Assembly (NCBI GenBank): GCA_018268675.1
Contig: JAFDWB010000041.1
Coordinates: 1-64,000, forward strand
Length of the DNA stretch: 64,000 bases
Source of the DNA: Actinomycetota bacterium
GTDB lineage: Bacteria > Actinomycetota > Thermoleophilia > Solirubrobacterales > 70-9
Direction: 5' to 3'
Of this stretch, positions 31,802 through 40,119 are shown piece by piece. The notes beneath the pieces were generated by a model that worked only from the letters and a program-made list of their open reading frames with translations, searched no databases and was not told where the DNA came from. A program made the position numbers and the translations under genes. Positions within the stretch are counted from its first letter, which is position 1; each line of letters starts with the position of its first letter.

Positions 31802-32584
31802 ATGAGCACCGACCCGGCGCCGTTCCTGCTGCTCCAGGTCAGCGACCTCCACATCGGCGCCGCCTGGGAGGGCATCGACCCCGACGAGTCGCTGCTGCGC
31901 GCGGTCGAGGCGGTCCTCGCGCTGCCCGACCGTCCCGACGCGCTGCTCGTCTCCGGCGACCTCACCGACAACGGCACGCCGGAAGAGTACGGGCGGGTGC
32001 GCGACCTGCTCGCGCCGCTCGACCTCGAGCCCCACGTGCTGCCGGGCAACCACGACCTGCGCGGGCCGCTGCGGGCGGCCTTCGGCCTGCCCGGCGAGGG
32101 CGAGGAGCAGGCCTCCCACGCCGTCGACCTCGGGCCGCTGCGGCTGGTCTGCCTCGACTCGATCGTCCCCGGCGCCGAAGGTGGGGCGCTCGACGGCGGG
32201 CGGCTCGAGTGGCTGGAGGAGACGCTCGCGGCGGACCGTGAGAAGGCCACCGCGCTCGCCCTTCACCACCCGCCGCTGCGGACCGAGATCCCGACCTTCG
32301 AACGGATCGGACTGGCGCCGGAGTCGACCGCGGGGCTGGCCGAGGTCCTGGCGCGCCACCCGCAGGTGGTGCGGATCCTCGCGGGCCACGTGCACCGCCC
32401 GATCGTCGCGGAGCTCGCCGGGCGCGCCGTCGTCACCGCCCCCAGCACCTACCTCCAGGCGGCGCTCGACTTCACCGCGCCGAAGCTGCGCATGGCCCCC
32501 GAGCCACCCGGCTTCGCCGTCCACGCCCTCCGCGCCGGCACCCTCGCCACCCACCTCCAGTTCGTCCCGCGCCCACCCGGGTAG
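31802..32584 (+). CDS. calcineurin-like metallophosphoesterase (CpdA-type)
   Basis: A 260-residue phosphodiesterase. All metal motifs are present: LQVSDLHIG (D-x-H), LLVSGDLTDNG (G-D-x-x-D/N), VLPGNHDLRG (G-N-H-D/E), ALHHPPL (H) and ILAGHVHRPIV (G-H-x-H). This arrangement fits the class III cyclic nucleotide phosphodiesterase group. The true substrate (cAMP or other) needs assay. No signal peptide. A family D palindrome sits 7 bases after the stop. Confidence 0.92.
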   Translation: MSTDPAPFLLLQVSDLHIGAAWEGIDPDESLLRAVEAVLALPDRPDALLVSGDLTDNGTPEEYGRVRDLLAPLDLEPHVLPGNHDLRGPLRAAFGLPGEGEEQASHAVDLGPLRLVCLDSIVPGAEGGALDGGRLEWLEETLAADREKATALALHHPPLRTEIPTFERIGLAPESTAGLAEVLARHPQVVRILAGHVHRPIVAELAGRAVVTAPSTYLQAALDFTAPKLRMAPEPPGFAVHALRAGTLATHLQFVPRPPG

Positions 32585-32590
32585 CGCTCA

Positions 32591-32641
32591 TGTTGACGGG
32601 CCGAAAACCGGACACATAGGCGGGTCTTCGGCCCATCAACA
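32591..32641. repeat. palindrome family D, copy 1
   Basis: TGTTGACGGGCCGAAAAC and GTCTTCGGCCCATCAACA pair at 16 of 18 positions around a 15-base centre. It fills the gap between two convergent genes. Other copies: 47867-47913 and 48119-48167. Confidence 0.88.
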
Positions 32642-32648
32642 TCGGCGC

Positions 32649-33734
32649 CTAGTAGCGCAGGATCGCGGCGGCGCCTTCGGCCTCGCCGAGCGCCTCGGCA
32701 GCCGGGCCGTGGACGACCGCGATCCGGGCGCCCGCCGCGAGCGCGCCGCGGATCAGCGGCTCGGCGGCGGCGCCGAGGCCGGCGTCGATGACCAGGCGCT
32801 CGACCCGGCCTTCCCCGACCGCCTCGCCGACGTCCTGCAGGCCGCCGGCGCCGCGGCCGCCGCCGCGCACCTCTTCCAGCGCCTTGCGCACGAGGCGCGA
32901 CTCGCGCTCCGCGTCGGCGTTGTCGACCGCGGCGGCGACGGTCTCGTGGAGCTTCCCGGTCGGGGTCGAGATCAGGTCCGCCTCGCCGGCCACGGTCAGC
33001 TTCACCTTCGGCGCGTTGAGGCCCGACTCGAAGTGCTCGACGTCGATCGACGGGCCGAAGGCGAGCGTCCGCCCGATCCCCCGCCCTTCCAGCTCGCGGC
33101 CGACCAGCGCGCCCGCCTCGGCGAGGAAGCGGTGGCGGTTGTGGTCGAGGCGATCGCCGTATTCGTCCTTGCCGGAGGAGGCGACGCCGCGCACGGTGGC
33201 GCTCGAGGTGCGCGCCTTGCGCTCGCGCCAGTCGAGGCTCGTCACCTCGAGCTCCCAGTCCTCCAGCTCGCTCAGTTCGCCTTCGGCGAAGCCGAGCAGG
33301 CGGACGCGCTCGAGCGAGACGATCGCCACCCCGCGTTGCTCGCCGCGGCAGGCGAGGTCGACCAGCGGCGCCAGCACCGGGCGCTCGCCGAGCTCGACGC
33401 GGCCGCCCGCCGGCGCCGCCCCGGTGCCCCACCAGTGCTCCACGCCGCCCTTCTCGGCGACCTCGACGAAGCCCGCTTCGCCGCGCGGCGGCGGCCGGTG
33501 GTCACCGTCTTCGTAGCGGTCGAGGATGCGTTTGGCGACCGCCCGGAGGGCGACGCGGCGCTCGTGCTCGGCGTCCTTGGCGGCGTCGAGGAGGGCGTCG
33601 AGGCCGTTGCGCAGCCCGGTGCGCCAGGCGCCGCCGCGGTCGGCGGGGTCGAAGGCCAGGTAGACGGAGACGACCCCCAGCGGGGGCTCCCAGTCGCTGA
33701 GGCGACGCGCGTCCTCAAAGGTCGGGTGGGCCAT
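32649..33734 (-). CDS. baeRF-type (bacterial archaeo-eukaryotic release-factor-like) protein
   Basis: A 361-residue protein. The ATG at 33734 gives FEDARRLSDWEPPLGVVSVY. The three-part eRF1-like plan is visible. There is an N-terminal strand region (LGVVSVYLAFDPADRGGAWR). A central VLRF1/eRF1 domain 2-like part follows (VAIVSLERVRLLGFAEGELS, DRLDHNRHRFLAEAGALVGR, RTLAFGPSIDVEHFESGLN). The C-terminal L7Ae-like domain is VERLVIDAGLGAAAEPLIRG, AGARIAVVHGPAAEALGEAE. A role on stalled ribosomes has been proposed for such families. The assignment to a baeRF subgroup is from pattern memory. Confidence 0.75.
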   Translation of the reverse strand: MAHPTFEDARRLSDWEPPLGVVSVYLAFDPADRGGAWRTGLRNGLDALLDAAKDAEHERRVALRAVAKRILDRYEDGDHRPPPRGEAGFVEVAEKGGVEHWWGTGAAPAGGRVELGERPVLAPLVDLACRGEQRGVAIVSLERVRLLGFAEGELSELEDWELEVTSLDWRERKARTSSATVRGVASSGKDEYGDRLDHNRHRFLAEAGALVGRELEGRGIGRTLAFGPSIDVEHFESGLNAPKVKLTVAGEADLISTPTGKLHETVAAAVDNADAERESRLVRKALEEVRGGGRGAGGLQDVGEAVGEGRVERLVIDAGLGAAAEPLIRGALAAGARIAVVHGPAAEALGEAEGAAAILRY

Positions 33735-33806
33735 CGGCGCTCTCCTCCTCCTCGGTGGTGATCGGGGCCCTCTACCCCGGTCGGTGCGAGGCAACCTATC
33801 GGTAGC

Positions 33807-34697
33807 TCAGGCGTCGCGGGCGACCCGGAAGCCCATGTTCCCGGTGGAGCTGTCGGGGGTGTTGAAGCTGCGCGCGGCGACCCGGTAGCGGTTGCAGTAG
33901 GAGGCGTGGCAGAGGTAGGAGCCGCCGCGGATCGAGCGCGAGTGGCGGTCGAAGCGCTCGGCGCACCATTCCCAGACGTTGCCGCTCATGTTGAGCATGC
34001 CGTGGCCGTTCGGCGCGTAGGCGTCGACCGGGGCGGTGCCGAGCCAGCCGTCGGCGCCCGTGTTGTGGGACGGGAAGGTCCCCTGCCAGACGTTCATCAT
34101 GTGGCGGCCGCCGGGTTCGAGCTCGTCGCCCCAGGGGAAGCGGGCCTGCTCGAGGCCGCCGCGGGCCGCCATCTCCCACTCGGCCTCGTGCGGGAGGCGG
34201 GTGCCGGCCCAGGCGCAGAAGGCTTTCGCGTCGTTCCAGGAGACGTGGACGACGGGGTGGTCGAGGCGGTCCTCGTCGAGGCCCGAGTGGGGGCCCTCGG
34301 GGTGGCTCCAGTCGGCGCCGAAGACCTGGCGCCACCACGGCGCGGCGGCGATGCCGCGGGTGGGCTCGAAGTCGGCCGGGAGGAAGGCGGCGAAGACGAA
34401 GGACCAGCCCGCCTGCTCGGCGTCGGTGCGGTGGCCGGTGGCGGCGACGAACTCGGCGAAGCGCCGGTTGGTGACCGCGACCGGGTCGATCCAGTAGGGC
34501 GGCAGGTCGACCTCGCGGACCGGGCCCTCGCGGTCCTGGGGGAAGCCGTCGGCGTCTTCGGTGCCCATCAGGAAGCCGCCGGCGAGGCGGACCATGCCCT
34601 CGGTGGCGGCGTCGTTGGCGCTCGGCGGTGCGGCGGGCGCCTCCGCGTGGCCGGGGGCGTGGCCGGGGGCGCAGCAGGCGTGGTCGTGCTCGGTCAT
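33807..34697 (-). CDS. formylglycine-generating enzyme family protein (SUMF1-like)
   Basis: A 296-residue protein from ATG at 34697. The FGE-sulfatase fold is clear: MVRLAGGFLMGTEDADGFPQ, YWIDPVAVTNRRFAEFVAAT, HPVVHVSWNDAKAFCAWAGT, RLPHEAEWEMAARGG, GHGMLNMSGNVWEWC, SIRGGSYLCHASYCNRYRVA. The paired Cys near 263 and 268 match the copper-binding active site of true formylglycine-generating enzymes. Its substrate would be a sulfatase CxPxR motif, but no sulfatase is in the window. The N-terminus is His/Cys/Ala-rich (EHDHACCAPGHAPGHAEA). Confidence 0.9.
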   Translation of the reverse strand: MTEHDHACCAPGHAPGHAEAPAAPPSANDAATEGMVRLAGGFLMGTEDADGFPQDREGPVREVDLPPYWIDPVAVTNRRFAEFVAATGHRTDAEQAGWSFVFAAFLPADFEPTRGIAAAPWWRQVFGADWSHPEGPHSGLDEDRLDHPVVHVSWNDAKAFCAWAGTRLPHEAEWEMAARGGLEQARFPWGDELEPGGRHMMNVWQGTFPSHNTGADGWLGTAPVDAYAPNGHGMLNMSGNVWEWCAERFDRHSRSIRGGSYLCHASYCNRYRVAARSFNTPDSSTGNMGFRVARDA

Positions 34698-34805
34698 CCG
34701 GTCGAAGTCTGGCGAACCGGCGGCAGGGGACGGTCCGCCGGTGCCGAATCTGGCACCGTCAAGCCGTTTCGGCGGCCGGTCCGACCCCAGACAAAGGAGA
34801 TAGTC

Positions 34806-35183
34806 GTGGAAGTCAGAGGCGAAGCGCGCGCGATGTTCGCCGCCATCCTGTTGCTCATCGCCGGCGTGCTCAACGTCATCTACGGCATCGGCGCGATCAG
34901 CAACGGCACTTTCTTCAGCCACTCCCAGTACGTCGTCTTCAGCCTCGGCTTCTGGGGCTGGATGACCCTGCTGCTCGGCCTCGTGCAGCTGACCGGCGGC
35001 TACTCGCTGTTCAGCGGCGGTACCTACGGGCGGACGATCGGGATCATCGGCGCCTCCGTGGGCGCGGTCGAGGCGCTGCTCTCGGTCGGCGGCAGCTACC
35101 CGTTCTGGTCCCTCGGCATCTTCGCCCTCTGCCTGATCGTCCTCCACGGGCTGATCGTCTACGGCGAGCCGCTGGAGCGCTGA
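34806..35183 (+). CDS. DUF7144-like four-helix membrane protein
   Basis: A 125-residue protein. AAAGGAGA places the start at GTG 34806. Four hydrophobic helices are seen: MFAAILLLIAGVLNVIYGIG, YVVFSLGFWGWMTLLLGLVQ, IGIIGASVGAVEALLSVG and WSLGIFALCLIVLHGLIVYG. The pattern GVLNVIYGI...GWMTLLLGLVQLTGGYSLF is that of small actinobacterial membrane proteins named DUF7144. Function unknown. Its 3' end overlaps the convergent methyltransferase by 25 bases. Confidence 0.8.
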   Translation: MEVRGEARAMFAAILLLIAGVLNVIYGIGAISNGTFFSHSQYVVFSLGFWGWMTLLLGLVQLTGGYSLFSGGTYGRTIGIIGASVGAVEALLSVGGSYPFWSLGIFALCLIVLHGLIVYGEPLER

Positions 35184-35809
35184 GGCGCGCCCGCCTTGGT
35201 GACCGCACAAACGTAGTAGAGGTGCAGGAAGCGGTCGGTGGCGACCTCGCCGAAGGGGGCGAGGTCGTCCCAGGGGCGGGCGTCGGGCCTGCCGGGGCCG
35301 AGCCTGTTCAGCTGCCTGGCGACCGGGGCGAGCACGGGCCGCAGCGGGGTCTCGGTGATCCCGAGGTCCATCACCGCCACCCGGCCACCGGGCCGCAGTC
35401 GTTCCCAGACCTGGCGCAGCGCCGCGACGGGATTGGGGATCACCGACCAACTGAGGCTGAAGAGGATCGCGTCGAGGTGCCGGTCCAGCTCCAGCGCCGT
35501 CGCGTCGGCCCGGACCAGCTCGACGTTCGACCAGCCGCGGCGCCCGACCATCTTCGCCGCCTCGGCGAGCATCCTGGCGGAGAGGTCGACCCCGATCACG
35601 ACGCCGCCCGGACCCACGGCGTCCACCAAGTAGGGAAGGTTCCGCCCGGTTCCCGCGCCAACCTCGAGGACCGTGTCCCCGGCCCGCAGCCCGAGCGCCG
35701 CCACCCCTCTGCGCCGCGCCAGGGGAGTGATCAGGAAGAGCGGCGAGAGCACCCGGTAGCACGGGGCCACGCGGTCGTACTGCGCCGTGATCGCCTCCTG
35801 CCCGGGCAC
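35159..35809 (-). CDS. class I SAM-dependent methyltransferase
   Basis: A 216-residue protein. Motif I is DTVLEVGAGTGRNLPYL; post-I is VVIGVDLSARMLAEAA; motif II is LDAILFSLSWSVIPNPVAAL; motif III is LRPGGRVAVMDLG. The N-terminal AQYDRVAPCYRVLSPLF resembles UbiE/MenG-type methyltransferases, but the C-terminus (RFLHLYYVCAVTKAG) differs. Substrate unknown. A family E palindrome lies in the gap to the ArsR gene. Confidence 0.88.
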   Translation of the reverse strand: MPGQEAITAQYDRVAPCYRVLSPLFLITPLARRRGVAALGLRAGDTVLEVGAGTGRNLPYLVDAVGPGGVVIGVDLSARMLAEAAKMVGRRGWSNVELVRADATALELDRHLDAILFSLSWSVIPNPVAALRQVWERLRPGGRVAVMDLGITETPLRPVLAPVARQLNRLGPGRPDARPWDDLAPFGEVATDRFLHLYYVCAVTKAGAPQRSSGSP

Positions 35810-35848
35810 GAGGCCGAGCGTAGCGAAATCATCGGGGCCCGGCCCCTG

Positions 35849-35889
35849 CGGTGTTCCTTACTTGGCGCATGTGCAAGTAAGGAACACCG
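35849..35889. repeat. palindrome family E, copy 2
   Basis: Perfect 16-base arms CGGTGTTCCTTACTTG / CAAGTAAGGAACACCG, 9-base loop GCGCATGTG. Unlike most copies, it lies between divergent genes. Confidence 0.9.
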
Positions 35890-35924
35890 GAAGGCGGGGG
35901 CTCCCCAAGGCGCGCCCCGATAGT

Positions 35925-35954
35925 TAATCAGTCCCTTATATAAGGATATGATTG
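35925..35954. promoter_or_regulatory. 30-base dyad around CCTTATATAAGG, ArsR operator candidate
   Basis: A perfect 12-base palindrome CCTTATATAAGG (35934-35945) is extended by TAATCA on the left and TGATTG on the right, all about one centre. It lies immediately before the ArsR start at 35958 and overlaps its ribosome-binding site. This is the classic place for autorepression. Confidence 0.65.
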
Positions 35955-35957
35955 AAT

Positions 35958-36305
35958 ATGGCCATGAGCGCTACGGGGCACGTCTTCGATGCGGTCGCGG
36001 ATGGGTCGCGGCGGGAGATTCTTGATCTGCTTGCGGAGGGGCCGCGGGCGGTCGGGGAGATCGCGGGGCGGACGGGGCTCAGTCAGCCGAACGCGTCGCG
36101 GCACCTGCGGATCCTGCGGGAGGCGGGGTTGGTCGAGGCGCGGGTCGACGGGCAGCGGAGGATCTACGAGCTGCGGCCGGCGGGGCTCGCGGAGCTGATC
36201 GGCTGGGTCGCTCCCTATCAGCGCCTGTGGCAAGGCAGCCTCGACGCGCTCGAACGGCACCTCGATCGCGACGAGGCGCAAACGACGGAGACGGAGGATC
36301 AGTGA
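35958..36305 (+). CDS. ArsR-family transcriptional regulator
   Basis: A 115-residue regulator of the type paired with SRPBCC proteins. FDAVADGSRREILDLLAEGP, AVGEIAGRTGLSQPNASRHL and RILREAGLVEARVDGQRRIY give the winged helix; the tail GWVAPYQRLWQGSLDALERH is typical of the subgroup. No metal-binding Cys pair. ATG at 35958 follows AAGGAT. Its stop overlaps the start of the SRPBCC gene. It probably represses its own operon through the dyad at 35925-35954. Confidence 0.92.
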   Translation: MAMSATGHVFDAVADGSRREILDLLAEGPRAVGEIAGRTGLSQPNASRHLRILREAGLVEARVDGQRRIYELRPAGLAELIGWVAPYQRLWQGSLDALERHLDRDEAQTTETEDQ

Positions 36306-36853
36306 TGCCTGACAAGTACGCCCGCCTGGAAGAAGTCGACGGTCGCCCGGCGCTGCGCTTCGAACGGGCGCTCCCCCACCCGCCGGAGCGGGTGTGGACG
36401 GCGCTCACCGACACCGAGGAGATGTTCGCCTGGCACCCGACGCCGGCCAAGTTCGAGTCGCGGGTCGGCGGCCGGGTCGTCTGGGACAAGGAAGGCCACG
36501 TGGCCGACATGCCCGCCGGCGAGGTCACCGACTGGGACCCGCCGCGCCTGCTCGGCTACACCTGGGGCAAGGAGGACGGCGGGCCCGACCACCTGCGCTG
36601 GGAGCTTCGCCCCTACGACGACGGCTGCCTGCTGGTCCTCGTCCACACCTTCGACGACCGGCTCAAGGCCGCGCGCGACGGGGCGGGCTGGCACATCTGC
36701 CTCGACGCCCTCGCCGCCGATCTGGCCGGCGCGCCGGAGCCGCCCGAGGGCGACCCCGACGCGCCCGGACCCTGGCAAGGCCTGAACGCCGAGTACCAGG
36801 GCCGCTTCGGGATCTCGCCCGAGGAGGCGACGCCGCCGCCCGTCCGAGACTGA
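36305..36853 (+). CDS. SRPBCC (AHSA1-like) domain protein
   Basis: A 182-residue START-like protein. ALRFERALPHPPERVWTALT and MFAWHPTPAKFESRVGGRV are the AHSA1 signature, followed by GEVTDWDPPRLLGYTWGKED and LRWELRPYDDGCLLVLVHTF. A GTG 3 bases earlier is an alternative start. It is translationally coupled to the ArsR gene. Such proteins bind small hydrophobic ligands; the ligand is unknown. It faces a second ArsR/SRPBCC pair at 36875-37689. Confidence 0.9.
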   Translation: MPDKYARLEEVDGRPALRFERALPHPPERVWTALTDTEEMFAWHPTPAKFESRVGGRVVWDKEGHVADMPAGEVTDWDPPRLLGYTWGKEDGGPDHLRWELRPYDDGCLLVLVHTFDDRLKAARDGAGWHICLDALAADLAGAPEPPEGDPDAPGPWQGLNAEYQGRFGISPEEATPPPVRD

Positions 36854-36874
36854 GCGGGGCGGCGGCGCGCCCTC

Positions 36875-37375
36875 TCAGCCTGCCTGCCGCGCGTACATCA
36901 GCGACCCCGGCGTGGTCAGGTCCTCCCCGGTCTCCAGCAGCGTCTTCAGGCCGGACAGGATCATCGGCCAGCCGCCCCAGAGTTCGGAGTTGGCGCCGTC
37001 GCCGAGCTGGTCGTGCGTCACCCGCAGCCGGCAGGAGTCCTCGCCCACCGGCTCGATCTCCCAGGTCACCCGCGAGGTGCCTTCGCGCCGCACGTCCTCG
37101 CTCCAGAGCGCGGTGAAGGTCTGCACGAGGCGCCGCGGCGGGTCGACCTCGACGTTCTCGCCGCTGGCGATGTCGACCACGCCGGGCACCCCGGAGCGGT
37201 ACTCCGACCCCGCCGTCCAGTCGGACTCGGTGCCGACGCCGAAGCTGTAGCGCCTCCGCATCTCGCCGTCGGTGATCGCCGCCCAGAGGCGCTCCGGGCT
37301 GGTCTTGATGTAGATCTCGAACACGGTCATCGCGCCGCGCCCGCCGATCACGGTGTAGAGCTGCTCGTCGTTCAT
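36875..37375 (-). CDS. SRPBCC (AHSA1-like) domain protein
   Basis: A 166-residue protein. MTVFEIYIKTSPERLWAAIT and RRRYSFGVGTESDWTAGSEY give the family; DPPRRLVQTFTALWSEDVRR and SRVTWEIEPVGEDSCRLRVT continue it. It ends WPMILSGLKTLLETGEDL. Its ATG overlaps the ArsR stop as ATGA. Ligand unknown. Convergent with the other SRPBCC gene, 21 bases apart. Confidence 0.92.
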   Translation of the reverse strand: MNDEQLYTVIGGRGAMTVFEIYIKTSPERLWAAITDGEMRRRYSFGVGTESDWTAGSEYRSGVPGVVDIASGENVEVDPPRRLVQTFTALWSEDVRREGTSRVTWEIEPVGEDSCRLRVTHDQLGDGANSELWGGWPMILSGLKTLLETGEDLTTPGSLMYARQAG

Positions 37376-37689
37376 CGTTCCTCCTCCTCGAGGTCTCGTT
37401 TGAGCCCGGTCAGGGCCGCGGCCCAGGGCTCCGCGTACTTGCTCACCCAGCGGTCGTGGACTTCGCGGATCGGCACCGGGTTCAGGAAATGAAGCTTCTC
37501 CCGCCCGCGCCGCCGCGTCGTCACCAGGCCCGCCCCCTCCAGCACCTTCAGGTGCTTGGCGACGCCGAACCTGGACATCGGCAACCGCTGCTCGAGCGCG
37601 CTCAGGGTCTGTCCGTCCTCCTCGAACAGCTCGTCGAGCAGGCGGCGGCGGGTCGGATCCGCCAGGGCCCTGAACACGTCGTCGATCAT
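37372..37689 (-). CDS. ArsR-family transcriptional regulator
   Basis: About 105 residues from the ATG at 37689; an in-frame ATG at 37719 lies inside the promoter and is rejected. VFRALADPTRRRLLDELFEE, LSALEQRLPMSRFGVAKHLK and VLEGAGLVTTRRRGREKLHF form the winged helix; the tail reads REVHDRWVSKYAEPWAAALT. The promoter upstream (37697-37726) places the +1 near the ATG, so the mRNA is probably leaderless. It forms an operon with the SRPBCC gene. Confidence 0.92.
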   Translation of the reverse strand: MIDDVFRALADPTRRRLLDELFEEDGQTLSALEQRLPMSRFGVAKHLKVLEGAGLVTTRRRGREKLHFLNPVPIREVHDRWVSKYAEPWAAALTGLKRDLEEEER

Positions 37690-37696
37690 GGGACCG

Positions 37697-37726
37697 AGAA
37701 TAGGTGACCAAATGGTCACATGTCAA
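37697..37726 (-). promoter_or_regulatory. promoter TTGACA-N18-TATTCT with internal GTGACC-N4-GGTCAC operator
   Basis: On the minus strand TTGACA (37726-37721) and TATTCT (37702-37697) are 18 bases apart. A perfect dyad GTGACC-N4-GGTCAC (37704-37719) fills the spacer. The -10 ends 7 bases before the ArsR ATG, which predicts leaderless transcription and self-repression. Confidence 0.75.
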
Positions 37727-37749
37727 GCGCCCCGCGCCGGGCGCGCGCC

Positions 37750-40110
37750 TCAGCGCATCGGCCGGCGCCTTTTCGGGGCGCGGTGGAGCGGCTGGTGGAC
37801 GGGCTCGGCGGGCGGCTCGGGCGGCGGCGGGGGACCGAACTCGAGGCCGTCGGGGCCGAGCTCGACCGCCTCGCCGAAGTGGCAGATGCCCACCGGATCG
37901 CCGCGCAGCAGCGAGTACCTCGTCCCCGCCCCGGTCACCTCGACCATGATCCGCCGGCCGCGGAAACCGAGCCGGAAGGCGATCCGGTCGAGCCGTTCCG
38001 GCAACCGCGGCGAGAAGCGCAGCACCCCGTCGATGTCGCGGAGGCCGCCGAAGCCGCAGACGGCGGCGATCCAGGTCCCCGCCAGCGAGGCGATGTGGAG
38101 GCCGTCGCGGCTGTTGTGCTCGAGGTCGTCGAGGTCCATCAGCGCCGCCTCGCCGAAGTAGTCGTAGGCGAGCTCCAGGTGCCCGGTCTCCGCCGCCAGC
38201 ACCGCCTGCACGCTCGCCGAGAGCGAGGAGTCGCGCACGGTCAGCGGCTCGTAGTAGGCGAAGTTGCGCGCCTTCTCCTCGGCGGTGAACGCGTCGCCGC
38301 GGACCAGCATCGCCATCACCAGGTCGGCTTGCTTCACCACCTGCTTGCGGTAGAGATCGAAGTACGGGTAGTGGAGGAGGAGCGGGTAGTCCTCGGGGCC
38401 GGTGCGCTCGAAGTCCCAGCGGTCGTGCTTGGTGAAGTTGTCGGACTGCGGGTGGACGCCGAGCTCCTCGTCGTAGGGGATCGACATCGTCTCCGCCGCA
38501 TCGCGCCAGGAGGCGACCTCCTCGTGGTCGACCCGCAGCGTCTCGGCGGCGTCCCCGTAGCGCTCGGCGAAGTCGGCCGCGGCGCGCAGGTTCTTCTGCG
38601 CGAGCAGGTTCGTGTAGACGTTGTTGTCGGCGATCGCCGAGTACTCGTCGGGCCCGGTGACGCCGTCGATGCGGAATGCGCCGTGGGAGTCGTGGTGGCC
38701 GAGCGAGCGCCACAGCCGCGCCGTCTCGACCAGCAGCGGCAGCCCCACCCGCTCCTCGAAGTCAGGGTCCTCGTTGATGTCGCAGTAGCGGGCGACCGCC
38801 TGGGCGATGTCGGCGTTGATGTGGAAGGCGGCGGTGCCGGCCGGCCAGTAGGCGCCGCACTCGTCCCCGCTGATCGTCCGCCAGGGGAAGGCGGCGCCCT
38901 CGAGCCCGAGCTCGCGGGCCCGTTCGCGCGCCGTCTCGATCGTCGCCAGCCGCCACTTCAGCGCCTCCGCCGCCGCCTCCGGCGCCGCATAGCAGAGCAG
39001 CGGCAGCACGTAGGCCTCGGTGTCCCAGAAGGTGTGGCCGTCGTAGCCGGGGCCGGTCAGCCCCTTCGCCGGGATTGCCCGCCCCTCGCCGCGGGCGCTC
39101 GCCTGGAGGGCGTGGAAGAGGCCGAAGCGGACCGCCTGCTGCAGCTCCGCGTCGCCATCGAGCTCGACGTCGGCGCGCTCCCAGAAATCGTCGAGGTAGG
39201 CGCGCTGACCGGCGCAGAGGTCCTCCCAGCCGGTGTGCTTGGCCTCGGCGAGCGCCGCCGCCACCTGGTCGCGCATCGCCGGCACCGAGCGCCGCGCCGA
39301 CCACCCGTAGGTGACGTACTTGGTGATCGTCAGCGGTTCGCCGGGTGCCGGGGTCGCGTTGATCGTCAGCCGGCCGAGGTCCTCCCACGCCTCCGCCGGG
39401 TCCCACTCGCAGTCGGCCGGGCCGGCGATCTCGTGGCCCATCGCCGCCGCCGCCCGCAGCCGCGACTGCTTGGTGCGGTGGACGAGGACCGCGCGGGTGC
39501 CGTCGGCGACGAATTCCTCCGCCTCGAGCGGCGCTTCCAGCGCGGCGGCGGCACGCGGGTCTTTCGAGATCGCCGGGCGGGGCTCGTTGGCGACGAGCTC
39601 CGACTGGACGACGACGCGGGTCGGCCCGGCGGTCGGCTCGACCGTGTAGCGGATCGCCATCACCGCGCGCTGGACGAAGGAGACGAGGCGTTCGGAGACG
39701 ATCCGCACGGTGCCCCCGGTGGGCGCGCGCCAGAGCACCACGCGGCGCAGGATGCCGGTGCGGAAGTCGACCCGCCGTTCGTGTTCGAGCAGCTCGCCGT
39801 AGCGGATGTCGAAGGGCGAGTCGTCGACCAGCAGCCGGATCACCTTGCCGTTGGTCATGTTGACGACGGTCTCCCCCGCCTCGGGGTAGCCGTAGCCGGC
39901 CTCCGCGTAGGGGAGCGGGCGGGCCTCCCAGAAGGCGTTCAGGTAGGTGCCGGGGAGGCCGTAGGGCTCGCCCTCCTCGAGCGTGCCGCGGATCCCGATG
40001 TGGCCGTTGGAGAGGGCGAAGACCGACTCGGCGCGGTCGAGCTTCTCGAGGTCGAGGTGGGTTTCCCGGATCCCCCAGGGCTCGACCGTGTAGCGGGGGT
40101 CTTCGATCAC
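37750..40110 (-). CDS. glycoside hydrolase family 65 disaccharide phosphorylase
   Basis: A 786-residue enzyme from a GTG, cleaving an alpha-glucoside such as maltose, trehalose or kojibiose with phosphate to beta-glucose 1-phosphate. Family landmarks are FALSNGHIGIRGTLEEGEPY, GYDGHTFWDTEAYVLPLLCY, RGAAFPW-type GAAFPWRTISGDECG, and the general acid Glu in IDGVTGPDEYSAIADNNVYT. KQVVKQADLVMAMLV provides the phosphate-site Lys/Gln pair. The C-terminus is Pro-rich. The beta-phosphoglucomutase gene lies 9 bases upstream in the same operon, so the product can be passed to glucose 6-phosphate. Exact disaccharide cannot be read here. Confidence 0.92.
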   Translation of the reverse strand: MIEDPRYTVEPWGIRETHLDLEKLDRAESVFALSNGHIGIRGTLEEGEPYGLPGTYLNAFWEARPLPYAEAGYGYPEAGETVVNMTNGKVIRLLVDDSPFDIRYGELLEHERRVDFRTGILRRVVLWRAPTGGTVRIVSERLVSFVQRAVMAIRYTVEPTAGPTRVVVQSELVANEPRPAISKDPRAAAALEAPLEAEEFVADGTRAVLVHRTKQSRLRAAAAMGHEIAGPADCEWDPAEAWEDLGRLTINATPAPGEPLTITKYVTYGWSARRSVPAMRDQVAAALAEAKHTGWEDLCAGQRAYLDDFWERADVELDGDAELQQAVRFGLFHALQASARGEGRAIPAKGLTGPGYDGHTFWDTEAYVLPLLCYAAPEAAAEALKWRLATIETARERARELGLEGAAFPWRTISGDECGAYWPAGTAAFHINADIAQAVARYCDINEDPDFEERVGLPLLVETARLWRSLGHHDSHGAFRIDGVTGPDEYSAIADNNVYTNLLAQKNLRAAADFAERYGDAAETLRVDHEEVASWRDAAETMSIPYDEELGVHPQSDNFTKHDRWDFERTGPEDYPLLLHYPYFDLYRKQVVKQADLVMAMLVRGDAFTAEEKARNFAYYEPLTVRDSSLSASVQAVLAAETGHLELAYDYFGEAALMDLDDLEHNSRDGLHIASLAGTWIAAVCGFGGLRDIDGVLRFSPRLPERLDRIAFRLGFRGRRIMVEVTGAGTRYSLLRGDPVGICHFGEAVELGPDGLEFGPPPPPEPPAEPVHQPLHRAPKRRRPMR

Positions 40111-40119
40111 CGGCGTCCC

